Assembly: GCA_021234155.1 (NCBI GenBank)
Contig: JAJEKV010000054.1
Coordinates: forward strand, 3,383,622-3,447,621
DNA: 64,000 nt
Source of the DNA: Isoetes taiwanensis
Taxonomy: Eukaryota; Streptophyta; Lycopodiopsida; Isoetales; Isoetaceae
Direction of reading: 5' to 3'
The position numbers and the translations under genes were made by a program. The stretch's first letter is position 1. Each line of letters starts with the position of its first letter. The notes under the pieces are model-generated. The model was not told where the DNA came from. It did no database searches and saw only the letters and a program-made list of their open reading frames with translations. Below are positions 31,501 through 43,615 of this stretch, piece after piece.

Positions 31501-34500
31501 TCACCTCTCCAGGAACTACACGAATCGTTGCCCTATAGTGTAGATTCTGCGGACTGGCCCTTCTTTAACAGAAAGGGCTTCTGAGGAAGACCTTCAAGTT
31601 CTGAAGAGAAAGTCGAGAACATTATTTGCTGACAGACCTGGCACTTCCGTTGAGGGCTTGACAAGGTTGATGACCCCGTGTTTGAAGACGTGAAGTTTTG
31701 TTCTCTCGAAGACCTACCAGGCTATTTAATCGCCGTAATAAAAGTCCCGCAGCATGAAAAACCCATACATCAAAATTTGAAAAGATTTAAGAGGGATTCC
31801 ACAAAGAAAAGCTTTTAGAACTGTTATTGCATCCTTGATGGGGTTATCTTACATGAGAAAGATGGAGGTAGTTGAATTAATTGTATGAAAAAAAATGCTT
31901 ATAGGCCTTCACATTTCGTCTTTAAGGCACATAAGACAATGGTTTTGTCAATGTAAAAGGTGATCAAGAGTTGTACTTGGCAGTTTGTAAGTATGGAAGA
32001 TGGAGACAATTTTTCATACTATGTTTTGAGCAACACAAATGTGCCAACTTTTTTTAAAAGAATACATGCCATTGGAAGTCGCCGTGATGTCAAGAGTGCA
32101 AAAGAGGTTAGACATGGAATAGTTTGCATTGATGACTATTCACAGGATAAGAAAAAAGTTGTTTAGATGTATTGCCTAGAAGCAAAGCTTGGTAGGTTTC
32201 TTTGACTCAAAAAGCGGAGCGACTTCCAAACAATTCTCCAGATATCATGGGACAGACGGTATACTAAGAAGGAAGTCTACAAGCATGTACAAGGATCTTT
32301 TCCGTTGTTCAAGTCTTAAGTTCATATCCTATTCCTACTTCTTGAGGTTGTGGAAGCAAGAATTTAATCTTGTTAGGATTACATGTCAAGAGGCATAGAT
32401 TTTGGTGTGTGTAGTAGCTGCTCCACATTAAAGGAAAACGATCAATGGCAAGGGATATTCTTTAAAAAAAGTCCCTTTCTCTATGTAATCCCTTTTCGAT
32501 AGCATTTGTTAGAGACATTGTCTTATCATGGGCATAAAGACGACTATTTAGTCTTGAGTTTGTCTATGATTACATGATAGCGTGGTCTTTTCAATCTTGT
32601 AGTAATTTGAGATATTTATAGTCTCTTCAATCTTCAAGAATGACAATTCCCCTATATAAAAGTTTTTTATGCGCCAAATAGCACGGCTACAAAAGCTTTA
32701 GGGCAATTCTGTGGAACCTTATTTTGTTTCAAAGGTTTCGACAAGCTTTGCCTATGCGGCGATATAGCACGGCTACAAAAGCTTTCCTTAGGTGTTGCAA
32801 TGGAGCCTTACTATTGCTTCAAGGTACCGACTAATGTCCTTAATTGCAGATCGATAACTCAAGAGTTGCAAGTTCAAGAGAGGCTCAAGCCTTGAGAGAA
32901 AGAAGCTAGCAAAACATAGAAAGAAATCTTTGAGAGGCCACTCGAATATATAAGGAATGGTGGTAGACGGCATGGATTAAAAAGATATGGAGTTAGACAA
33001 TACTCTTTGCGTCATGGTGATGCCAAGTCCCGCTATCCATAAGTTGAATAATTTGACATTTCAACATCATTTAAAGTTTTTCTCAAGGATGGTAAAGCAC
33101 AACTTCAAGGGAAGTACTTTGTCACCTCCCAAACCCCACAATGATAGCAGGCCTACAATATTTAAAATATGTTCTCGAAACTAAAGGTGATGAGAAGGGC
33201 TATTCAAGAGCCACCCGAAAAGTGCCATAGACTAGAAGAAAAGAACAAGGACAAAAATCCCTTCGTCTCAATATGCCAAAGATGGAGAAAAGTATAAGGT
33301 CGGGTTTAAGGGTACTTCGATGAGGAGGACAAAGTTTCGGTGGGAGAATTTCTTTTCAATAATCATGGGATGTAACTAAATCCCTCAACAAAGATCTCTT
33401 CGGAAGTTGCTTTTTGTTGGCAATGTACTCAAGTTCATCCCCTTGTTGAGGTCCAACAAGGAATTGCAAAGGGTTGTGTTCGCAAAGATTAAAGTCAACA
33501 AGGAACACGATCGTGTAATGTACTCATAGTAGGCGTGCCTTGAAAAGAATCAAGGCCAAACAAGTCAGAAAAACTTGCAGATTTGAGTAAGGGGATGCTT
33601 ATAGCCTGTGATTAAAGAATTGATGATGACCTCAAGACTATGCTAACGGATTTAAACGCGGGTTAAAGACATTGTAACTCAAAGACAATCTCCCTTAAGA
33701 ACTAAAAGTTCACCGTGGGTGCGCCACTAAGGATACAGATCCTTTTGTTGGTCGGTATGATCCCCGTGATAATTCCTTTCAAGAAGGGCGAACTCGATGA
33801 ATAAGAATCACATGGACAATCCGACCCTGGAACGAAACTCAAGCAATGGCTTATGATTTTACACTCAAGGTTGATAACGGGCTACGTCGACTTTGGTTAA
33901 TCCCATCAAGTCTTTCCGCGAAGATAGTTGTCAACGAAGCTTACGTGATGAGGACAACCACACCCGATAGTTATATCTCTTCGACCACTTCAAGTGACAA
34001 TGAGGAGAGTGGCAACGAGGACGGGTGGACTTAGTCGAAGGAGTTGACGAAAGTATAACGACATTCCTAATCCCCGCTCTTCTCAAAGAATTGATTAAAC
34101 TTCTTGTATAATCTAAATGTGGGCACATCGTTACCTCCTAGTTTTGGCTAGAGTTTTTTGTACATGTTGAAGGCCTTTGCCAAGCCCGCATAGCTTCTTC
34201 CAAGTTTATCCATGTTTTTCCATGTCTTGTATAAGCGCCAAATGCTATCAGACATGTTAGTTATGTCTTGTATGAAGGACATTTGCCTAAATGCGCCAAG
34301 ATAGCACCTTGTGGTTCTTCTTGAGTAATAACAAATAGATACGCCTAGTTTTGCCAATCTTGCTTTCATTTTTTGTCAAGATTCTAATGGTTCTTTAATT
34401 TTGTTAGTTTTCTTGTATTTCCTAGATTTTCCTAAAAGGTGACTCCAATTTTACAGCTTGTTTGGGTGTCTAGAATTCACAAAACAACAAAAGTTTTCTA
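31501..34500. other. Decayed region with short protein-like pieces
   Basis: Plus-strand pieces such as DPVFEDVKFCSLEDLPGYLI (about 31665-31730) and MEDGDNFSYYVLSNTN (about 31994-32040) look like old exons, but no family is recognised. An 86-bp tandem duplication is visible: ATAGCACGGCTACAAAAGC at about 32676 and again at about 32763. Confidence 0.4.
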
Positions 34501-35045
34501 ATTTTGGACCAAAAAAGGGGTGTCACAAATCAAAATTGAGGGCTATTTTTTCAATTGACCTCCCATAAGTGGCAATTTTTAGATTTTTTTAGGGAATCTT
34601 TGAAAGATTCCTTTTTGTGGTGCAAACGCAGGTCATTAGTGCATTTGCTAGGTCACCTTGTTCTATGCGAGGTGGTGGTGTAGTGGCAAGAAATGTTGCA
34701 GTGAAACATTGCAACAAAACGTATCAAGGCCATCCTTCCTTGTCATTGCCCCACAATGATAGCATTGTCCCCACAAACATTTCAACACACACTTCTTAGA
34801 AAGGCATATACTATTGGCATTCGAAGAATCACCTACTATGGTAGAATTCTAATTAGAGTGTCTACATACTCTTTGTCTCAACATGCCATCAATGGCAAAA
34901 ATAGTCCACTGACTCAAGGGATGGATGGTGAATAGGAAAGTTCCAAGAGTTTCTTAAGAAAAGCTTTTATGCCATTCAATAAAAATATTCCCACCCCAAT
35001 GTGCGTAGTGAGATTAAGAATTGAGATTGAGAGTAGCTGCAATTA

Positions 35046-36230
35046 TCATAGTTCCTTTGTGTACCGTTCATCCCATTTTCCACCCATTTTTGGGTAGAAG
35101 ACTGCATTTAAGAGCCCAAAGTAGCTCAAGAGTAACATCTGGCCACTCTTTTCTATCTCTTTGCTCTCTTCTTGTGTAAAAATAATAGTTATCAGCTGCA
35201 AGGCAGATTCAGGTGAAGAAATACCCAGACCATCTGCATGAAGGATCTCAAGATACCTGAGTTTAATGTTCAAGACCTCTTCTTCGATACTCCCAAGCTG
35301 TTGTTTATACACAAAACGCATGTAGAAGTATTAGTATGTATGTTATGGGCTCAGAATCCTTGAGAGCCATAACTATTTGCGACCATGGGAATGTTTCAGA
35401 ATCATCATGTAGTTTTGCTTCCAGCAAACTCTTGGCAATGAGACCAAGCTTATCAATCACAGAGGTCCAACATTAAATAACACAGGACTATAAATGAGTT
35501 TTATCTTTAAAAAAAAAAGAATCCCACAGACACCTTCTCATACTCATAATACGTCTTCAACCAACAAATCTCATTAAAACAAACTGTAATTACACACAGT
35601 TTCACTACAAAAACCATCCTCACGTTTACTTGATTACAGAATTTCAATGCCTCGTTCAGCAATCGATTCTGAGTTGAGAAAACAACATTCCTTAGATATT
35701 CAACAAAAGCACCATCGTATTTAAAAACGGTAGGAAATGCGCTCTTAGAAGGACTCGCCAAAGGCCTAAACGCTAGAGTTGCACATGTGGTGACAAGGTA
35801 CGAGAATTCGACACAATGCAATGTGTTATGCTCTTGAACAATGCCACTGGCCTTGCTCCAGACAAATACAAAGTCTTTAGGCGCTCGAATAAAGACCTCT
35901 TTCAACGAAAAAAAATATGTGGTCGGATGCATTAGTCCTTGTTTTGAATTGCACCATCTCGCATCACGCAGCAAAGGCTCACTCCTTGTCTCATCCAAGA
36001 AGATAATCTAAGCCATAATACTACCATTGGCAACAAAATGACATGGCGTATCTAACGTTTGCTATATTCAATCCTCGTGTAGGCAACAATTTCAACACTA
36101 TCTGCTCACTTGAAACAAAACAAATTTCTGTCTGAGGCAAAATTTGTATCACACCCTCGTAGTCCCCATACTGAAAGGAACGATCAATAGGCATAATGCC
36201 ATGGTTCTTGATATCTAACTAAGTTCTGGG
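35046..36230 (-). pseudogene. Unidentified gene or pseudogene, several exon-like segments
   Basis: Minus-strand pieces with protein-like composition occur in order: GIMPIDRSFQYGDYEGVIQI and VLKLLPTRGLNIANVRYAM (about 36200-36040), ETRSEPLLRDARWCNSKQGL with KDFVFVWSKASGIVQEHNTL and VEFSYLVTTCATLAF (about 35995-35740), and YKQQLGSIEEEVLNIKLRYL with EILHADGLGISSPESALQLI (about 35320-35170). They read as exons of a large helical protein. I do not recognise the family. Whether it is intact cannot be judged without a transcript or homologue. Confidence 0.4.
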
Positions 36231-37269
36231 CTTAAGGAACCATTGTGCACGGCAGAATCCTGACCACTATGGTTTCACATGCATATTGATCTACCACATC
36301 TGCCATCACAACACATTCCTTGCAGGAGCCCGTCCACTTTGTAGGTCTATATTGCACAAGCATTGGAGACAGATTTCAATCTGGATTCCTCTAAGGAGAT
36401 ACAGGATCAAGAATTTGGGACCAGATTAAGCACAATATCTGTAAGATGGAAGATCCAGTAGCTTACATCTTTGATTGAACATGTGCGGAGCTGGGTGGCA
36501 TTCCTGGAGTTAGCTTGCCATTTTTTGTTTAGCAGTCAACGACTTGCCATTGAGAAGGAAGACGCAATACTTCAAAGGTGAAGACTTAGTCAAGCCTGAG
36601 GTCCAATACTTTTCGATCCCACTGACACTCTATGAGATATGGTGCCTTTCCACTTGGCCAAAACTTTGTATCTCGCATTGCACAACCATAGTTGATGATT
36701 GACCACCAGTAAATATGGTCCTCCCTCTACCATCACCCAATCTTCATCAATTGCTGTTGAATATGGCCACGCATCCTCCACTACCACCACCTATGGCCTC
36801 TTTGCTCCTCTAGTGCCTAAGAAAAAAATTTACCTCCTCTAAAAAAATGTGCTGGAGCTGTTCGGCATAATCATCCAACTCGCTTGTCACTAGGGGGTTA
36901 TTTTTAGAGGGAGGGCTTACGAATATCAATGCCTTCAACTTTCTTGCATTTCCACCTTTCTATCAATTTTAGATTCTCGTCCTCCCCTCCCCTCCCCCTC
37001 CCCCCCCTTCTAATTCCTCCAGTGTTCTCTTCCCTTTGTTCTTTTGTGTTTGGGTCGCCGGTGTTTCGGCAATTTGTTCTTGGGTTATAACTCTTGTACT
37101 TCGGTATGGTGTCGGGGTCTCTTTTCTTTCTTCCGCCTCTTCTTGGCTTCGTTCTGCTCAGCCGTCTGCTTCCGCTTCTTCTTTAGTTCTGTCGAGTCTG
37201 TTGGAGCCTCTATGTTAGGGTAATGTGCCCGAGCCCCACGTAAAGACCTGCAGAGGCACATTTCCCAAT
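36231..37269. other. Spacer with C-rich tract
   Basis: No gene recognised. A C-rich tract of CCCTCCCC units lies at about 36980-37010, with G-quadruplex potential on the minus strand. A minus frame at 36590-36790 is protein-like but unassigned. Confidence 0.4.
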
Positions 37270-37461
37270 GTAAAGTTAGAGGGGGGAGGTAACTTCCTTG
37301 CCAAGTGGGTCCATCGCGACTACAGAAGTCCAAAGATCCCGTTATCAGCCCTGTTGAAACAGAGCAGAGGCAATGCCAGAGGAGAGGAAGCGAGGGGTAG
37401 GACATTGCTTGTTTTAATCTAGACCTGAAATAGGGGAAAAACACCTCCCCCCTAACTTTAC
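37270..37461. repeat. MITE-like element with 20-bp inverted ends
   Basis: GTAAAGTTAGAGGGGGGAGG at 37270 is matched in inverted orientation by CCTCCCCCCTAACTTTAC ending at 37461, differing by a 2-base indel. The unit is 192 bp with no coding content. No clear target duplication was seen, so foldback repeat and MITE both remain possible. Confidence 0.6.
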
Positions 37462-40430
37462 GTTCTGATGCTGGGTCTGTACAAGGGGACTTTGTGTCTG
37501 TTCCTCCTGCGCTGTTTGGTCATTCACGGTCTCCCAAACGGGATCTAGTATCTGCTTGGGATGCTCTGTGTTTCGAGGACTCTCGGCCTGCTCTTCTTCC
37601 CTTCGATTCTAGACCATCCATTCAGCTCGTCTTTGTTGGACGACGGCTTCTTTTGCACTTGCCCGGTTTTGATATCTTCCCATTTGAGCAGTTTGCTTGG
37701 TTCTCGCGTGCTTATTCGTCCCAATTGTCTCTGGATCGTCTAGAAATTGTCTCAGAAGTGGGAGCAGCTTCGCGAAAGGAAAAATCCCATCCATCCCTTG
37801 TTTTTTTGAGGTTATGTATAGATCGGGTTGGAATGTGTGCCCCTTTTATTAAATTCTTTTCGATGCCAATTTTCTTGTTTGATGGTTCTCTTTTGTTCAG
37901 TTGTCGTTGATGTGCATGAGCTTGGAGTCTAGGGTCAGTCTTTGGTCTTGCACGTCAATTCCTTGGATGTCTGGTGCTTGCATAGGTCATGTTAAGATAC
38001 GTTGCTTAGGTTGTTTGTTAGGTTTCTAGTTGGTAGCTAAGAGGTAGGTCTTTTATAACATATGCTTTTTGGTTGCTCTTCTTGTTTTAGGCTCGTAAGT
38101 GTCCCTTAAATTCGTGTTTTTAAACATGTCATCTTGTTTTGTTGGAAAGGAGTTCTTGCTTTCCTTTAAGTTGTATAAAGTTGGAAATCTAAGGTCTTGG
38201 GTCTTATGTTCCTAGATATTAAAAGCTAGCCTAGATGCTTTAGGTGTCCCTTGGATTGTGTTGTTTTGGTTTGGTTTTATAAGGCTTTGTTGGTTTTTTT
38301 AATGCGTTTTGAGTCTAGGGTTTGTTATCATGCTTCCTAAGTTCAGTACAACCTAGCCTAGATGGTTTTTTGTATTTTTTATATGGCCAGTCCTTGTTCT
38401 TATACCATGTTCTCCTGTTTTCCAGTTTGTTGCATAGGTTGGTTTGTTTGGACATGGTTTCGTGAATCTTGTCGGATTGTTAGGCCATAAAGGTTAGGTT
38501 TTTTTTGTTGTGGGGGGCATTTTGGTTTTGCTTGTGTTTCACTTTGAGGCAGGTTTGAGTTGAGGGAATTCCCATGAAGGTTGTTGGTTCTAAGGGTTTT
38601 TTGAATGCCGGTATTCCATCCAATTTTCCATGTTGCATGGATTTCTTAATTGTTTTCTTTGTTATTTTTTGTTGGATATAGTTGTTCCGGCCCTACGAGG
38701 TTGCTTAAGGCCCATGCATTGATAGGCTTGATGTTATTGAAGACCGAGATATGGCTTTTCATTCGTCTTGGATTAGGCAAGTATGGTTTATATAATGTTT
38801 GATGCTTGTATTGTGCAATTTGGGAGCATTATAATACAACGATCTTTTGGATGTTCTACGTGGGGACCTGAACTCATTGTACACAATTTTATCTTACATA
38901 TCGGGTTGTCTAACTCGGGGTTGTGTTTGTTGTTTCACTCATTTGGGGTTCATCATTTTGTTGCCCTCTTCACTCATCTGGGATTCATCAGTTTGTTCCC
39001 CTATGGTTCAGCTCATTTTTTATTCAGCTCAATAGAACACCACTTCGCTGATGATGTTATTATGCATAACGACCTTTCCCTAGAACGTGTTAAGCATGGA
39101 AAACAATAATCTTAGTCCCTAACTAGTTAGGTGCATAATACATTTGTCGACTAAATGCTACAAAACCGATTTTAACATGATGTCTTGCATGATAGGCCAT
39201 TCTGAATGTGCCATCGCAAGAATATTAAGTTGTATAAGAGATGGCTTTAATTATACATCCAACAAAGGATGAAGCCCTTCTGAAACCAAGGATGGAGCCC
39301 ATGTCATTTGCAACCATGTTTTATAAGGCTTTATCTTCTAACTTGGCCTTGCTATGGGATGAACGGATAATGACAAAGCGAATGTAGCAAGTTAGACATG
39401 GTTGGTCTAAAAGGGTCGATTCAAAATATATCTTCTTACATTTTTTTTATAGGGTTGCCTTTGTATTTTCTGATGATTGATAAAATTTTAGAAGTGAGTA
39501 TGAGATTGATTCCACTCAGTCAAAATTATACTGCTTTATTGCATGACACTATACAGACACAACATATGTTGCTTGCCTTTTAATTATTTTTGGAGCATCT
39601 TTTATGCTCCTGTTCATTACATTCATTACAGTAAAGACAAAAAACAAAGAAATTACAACATTTGTCATGCTTAATATATTTGGCCATATGTCCATCCAAT
39701 ATGATGTCAGATAAAAGTCACACCCATAAGTTCTAAACAGAGACGTGGCCCATAGTATGCTAAAACCTTTGTCCTTGCTCATGGCATGCTAGATAGTTGC
39801 CTCCGTTTGATTTTTATTGCTGCTAACACAAATGATACTATGTCTCAAAACATAACTAGGGTTCATCATAATGATATGCAAGAGTCAGGATATGCATAAA
39901 TAAGGGTCAAAGCATAAGACACAGAGATGACGTGCCTCAAGACATCAGTTAAAGCTATGCTTCTCTGACATGGGCTAAAAGTGGCCTTTGGGATGCACGA
40001 AGCAATGAAACCAAGCTAATGACTGCATATATCTAATTTAACATCTGAGAGTACCATTGGTCAGAGAGAGTAGGGCTGATATATACATAATAATGCCGCA
40101 CCAGGAACTCCATCACTAATTGTAAAACAAACTGTCATGAGACCTTTATGATCTCCAAATGCCTGAAGACCTAGTTTATGTGAAAAGAATATAGATTGCA
40201 CATATTCCCATCTGCTTGGAAAGATAATAACTTTCCATTTATTCTGTCAAGATCAAGTTGCAAAGGGTGGTGTCATACCTGTGTTTATCTGCATGACATA
40301 AGCATTGAGGCCACTAGAACCAACTTAGAAAAGCATACAGATAACTGCAGCATAAACGATCTGGAAACAATGGCCGCCAGCTTCTAGCTCATAAGAGCTC
40401 AAAATCATTGGTTCCCGTTCACTTTTCTGT
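37462..40430. other. Spacer, nothing recognised
   Basis: T-rich sequence with short frames only. A small direct repeat of about 34 bp (ACTCATTTGGGGTTCATCA / ACTCATCTGGGATTCATCA) lies at about 38938-39000. Confidence 0.5.
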
Positions 40431-40474
40431 ATTTCGATTTGAACAGTTCCTTACTCATGTTGTGTAACACTGCA

Positions 40475-43400
40475 GGTATGACATTTTTTGTAAAGCTGTC
40501 TATGTTTCATTGAAAAATGTTGAAGCACCATCTGTATCAGCAAATGTAAGTTATAGCGGCTCTTTTTTCTAATTTAACCATCTCATCTACGAGCTTTCCT
40601 CTTGTTAGGTACAACGTATTTTTGCATGTAGGGCTATAAGCTTTGCTGCGATAGTTGGAATTAGCAAATTTTTTTTTTTTTTTTTGGGGGCTTTTGGTTG
40701 TTGAACGATGCTAGATATCCTCCTTCTCTTCCACGTAGTTCTAAGAGGTGCAATTTTCAAATCTTGCAATAAGGCACTATGGACGAATTTTGATATTTGG
40801 GTTCTGTCTTCTATGTTTTCTATCTATTCTAGAGAAACTGGATTCAGGAGGAAGGGAGTGAAAATTTTAGTGGCCCCGGCGGGCCATTTGGCCACAAATT
40901 ATAGGTTCAGGCAAAATGCGAAGGCCGGCTTGAGTAGGATGGCTTATATACGAACTACCTGCAGATTCGCCATTTCATGGCACTTTATTGCCAATTACAA
41001 CACGATGTTTGCTAATTGGAGTGGTATCGACTTTGGGGCCAATTTAGTTTCGAGTGAGAATTAGATATGCTTATGGAATGGCCATTTAGGCCACTTGGCT
41101 AAATCCTGTAATCCGTAAGTTCACCAAATCTTAATTCATTAAGGGGCTCCCTCATAAATTTGTCACTTATGGGTGGCCAACATGACTAGAAATTTTTATT
41201 CCTAAATATATCTACCAACTAAGAATAATCATGTTCTTTTGGAAAATCAAAGGTCGAGGCACTTTTTGATCCTCTTTAGAAAGACTCTGGCATCCGATTT
41301 TTTATTCTCCCTACCAGGAATTCAAATTCATACAATATGTAACTTAAACACATTTATATAGGGTAGCGACTTCTTTATGGGCAAATAGCTCTATATTTGA
41401 TAAGAATCTAGCTAAAAATCGCCATTTGAGCTACACATTATTACATATTTGGTTCAAAAATTGCCAATTGGGTTGCATCCACATTAGAAAAAAATAGGAA
41501 AAATGGCCAGTTCAGGCTACACTTTTGGGGGCATATTTTACAAGGAATGGCCAATTCATTATACTTATACAAAATTATAGGTCCCTTAAAATTTTCCCTG
41601 GAAGGGATCCAGTTCAAGCATTTGTAACAGTTGCAGAAGTAGCCAGGATAGGAGCTGAATTCACAAAGGACATGCAAGCACAGGTGAAATGCAACTTAGT
41701 TTATAAATGCAATTTGACTTGCATTACTTAATCTAATCTTTCGAGTACATCCACAGGCTGGTAGGTCCGGTTATTTAAATGATGTTTCATTAGCCCGTCG
41801 GACAATGACCCATAAAAGCTAGAGTAGAAAGTTTGACCAGTCTTGAAAATCGAAAACATGGTAACATCCTCTAACACTCGCCAAGTTCCAGTTATTAACA
41901 TTGCAAGGCTAAAACTCTTCATAGTTTAGGACATTTTGAAGTGATCCAAGCAATCCGAGAAGCTTGTGGGAAATTGAGTTTTTATCAGGTTGGTACCTTG
42001 CCTTACATCAACCTGGCACATTAGACTCATCAAATGTTATGTATTTGCAGCTTATCAATTACGGTACACCTAGACCTGTATTAGCAAGAATGATGCATGC
42101 AATGCATTAATTTTTTGGTTTGCCTTCTGAAAAGAAACTACTACTATTCGAATGATCCATCTAGGATGATAAGTTTTGGAACCAGCTTTTATCCAAATAC
42201 GAGCCGGTCTTAGAATGTCCACTTTATCTGAGACATCCTCCCACCAGCTTCAGAGGAATTGCTACCTCACCAGCCAGCCTGTTATACAAGTAAGTCTTTT
42301 CTTAGTAATGTTTCTATATAGGGGCTGTCAATTTTGTTCTTCACAATTGTTAGGGAGGCTGCATTAGAATATACTCATCACTTGAATAAAGTATCCTCTT
42401 CTCTCTTGGCTGCTATCTCAGTAAGGCAGAAACTTGAGTCAGGTATATAGCCAAGGTTGTTCTGCTTTCAAATCATTATCCTCCTTATCCAAATCCAGAG
42501 CTCACCATTGGAGTGAAGAACCATTAAGATCCAAGAGGTATCACCATTTTGCTCCAGAACCATGTCTTTACTTACAAATCAACCATAAAGAAAAATGGAT
42601 TCCCATAAAACCAAACCAATATCGAATGCTCTATCTATATTTGTGGCTGACCAATTTGAGGTGTGCATTATGTACAGGAGCCTGTGGAAATAATGGACAC
42701 AGAAGCACAAGCAAGATAAGGCCTATGAGATTTGTAAGGGAACCAATGCATGCCTGGGTCTAAAAGTCAAATTGCAGATATTGAGCTATGGCACCACAGA
42801 TACAGAAATGGACATAAATGGACATGAGGTGATTATCAGCTATAATTTGAAGTTTATGGAAATTTTCAAGATGCTGACATGTGAAGATCCAGTTGCTTCA
42901 TCTTGCAACAGTTTAACTACCTTGCCTTTCACTTGGCTCCTATTGATTAACGTAAGAGCTATTCTCCAGTCTGCATCTAGTGAAAAGACTAATGAAGACC
43001 GCCTTATCTAGCTTCGTGTATTTCACATGAGGCTACACAAATGTGGGCGTGTTGGAAGGAATGTTTGAAGCAAGAATAATGCTCCATCCGGTTTTCAGTG
43101 CCATATACAAAATTAGAGCTTAATAATCTTCCATGGTTGGTACTTACCAAGCCTCTGGGCAACCCTGAATCTCTATAGCCTAATTCGGGCTGCAATTTCT
43201 ATGAGCTTTTCTAATTTTCTCCACTGTAGATGGAAAAAATTCTAGATGTAATGGCAGGAATTGATTTTCGCTGAGCTGGGTTGTTATGTAGATAGGTTAG
43301 AATTGCTAGAATTGTTGTAGAGGTGATTAGGTAAGCTGCTAACCACTTTAATCATTGAATCCAGCTTGTGGCACGACAAAAAAAAGAATTTATGCCCTTA

Positions 43401-43615
43401 AAAGAGTGCTTAACACAAAGAAAGAGAAGAAGGGGGTGAGACGCAATATAGGGAAGCTTGTGAAAACTATTGCAATAAAGGAAGAACTTCTCTCTATGTT
43501 GAATAATCCAGCAAATATTACTTTACGAAGAATTGTCATAGAAATGGTTCTAAATGAAGTCTTTGCTAAGCTGGACGCAAACGAAGTCCAAACTAATTGT
43601 GATACATATAGTTGA
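40475..43615 (+). pseudogene. Unidentified multi-exon gene or relic
   Basis: Several plus-strand exon-like pieces occur: after acceptor ACTGCAG at about 40475, YDIFCKAVYVSLKNVEAPSV; at about 41611-41682, DPVQAFVTVAEVARIGAEFT then KDMQAQ and a GT donor; at about 42355-42430, REAALEYTHHLNKVSSSLLA and AAISVRQKLES; and at 43355-43615 a basic 86-codon frame with LVKTIAIKEELLSMLNNPAN and RRIVIEMVLNEVFAKLDA. Splice-like borders and composition suggest a gene, but no family is recognised and continuity is unproven. The pieces may come from more than one gene. Confidence 0.35.
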
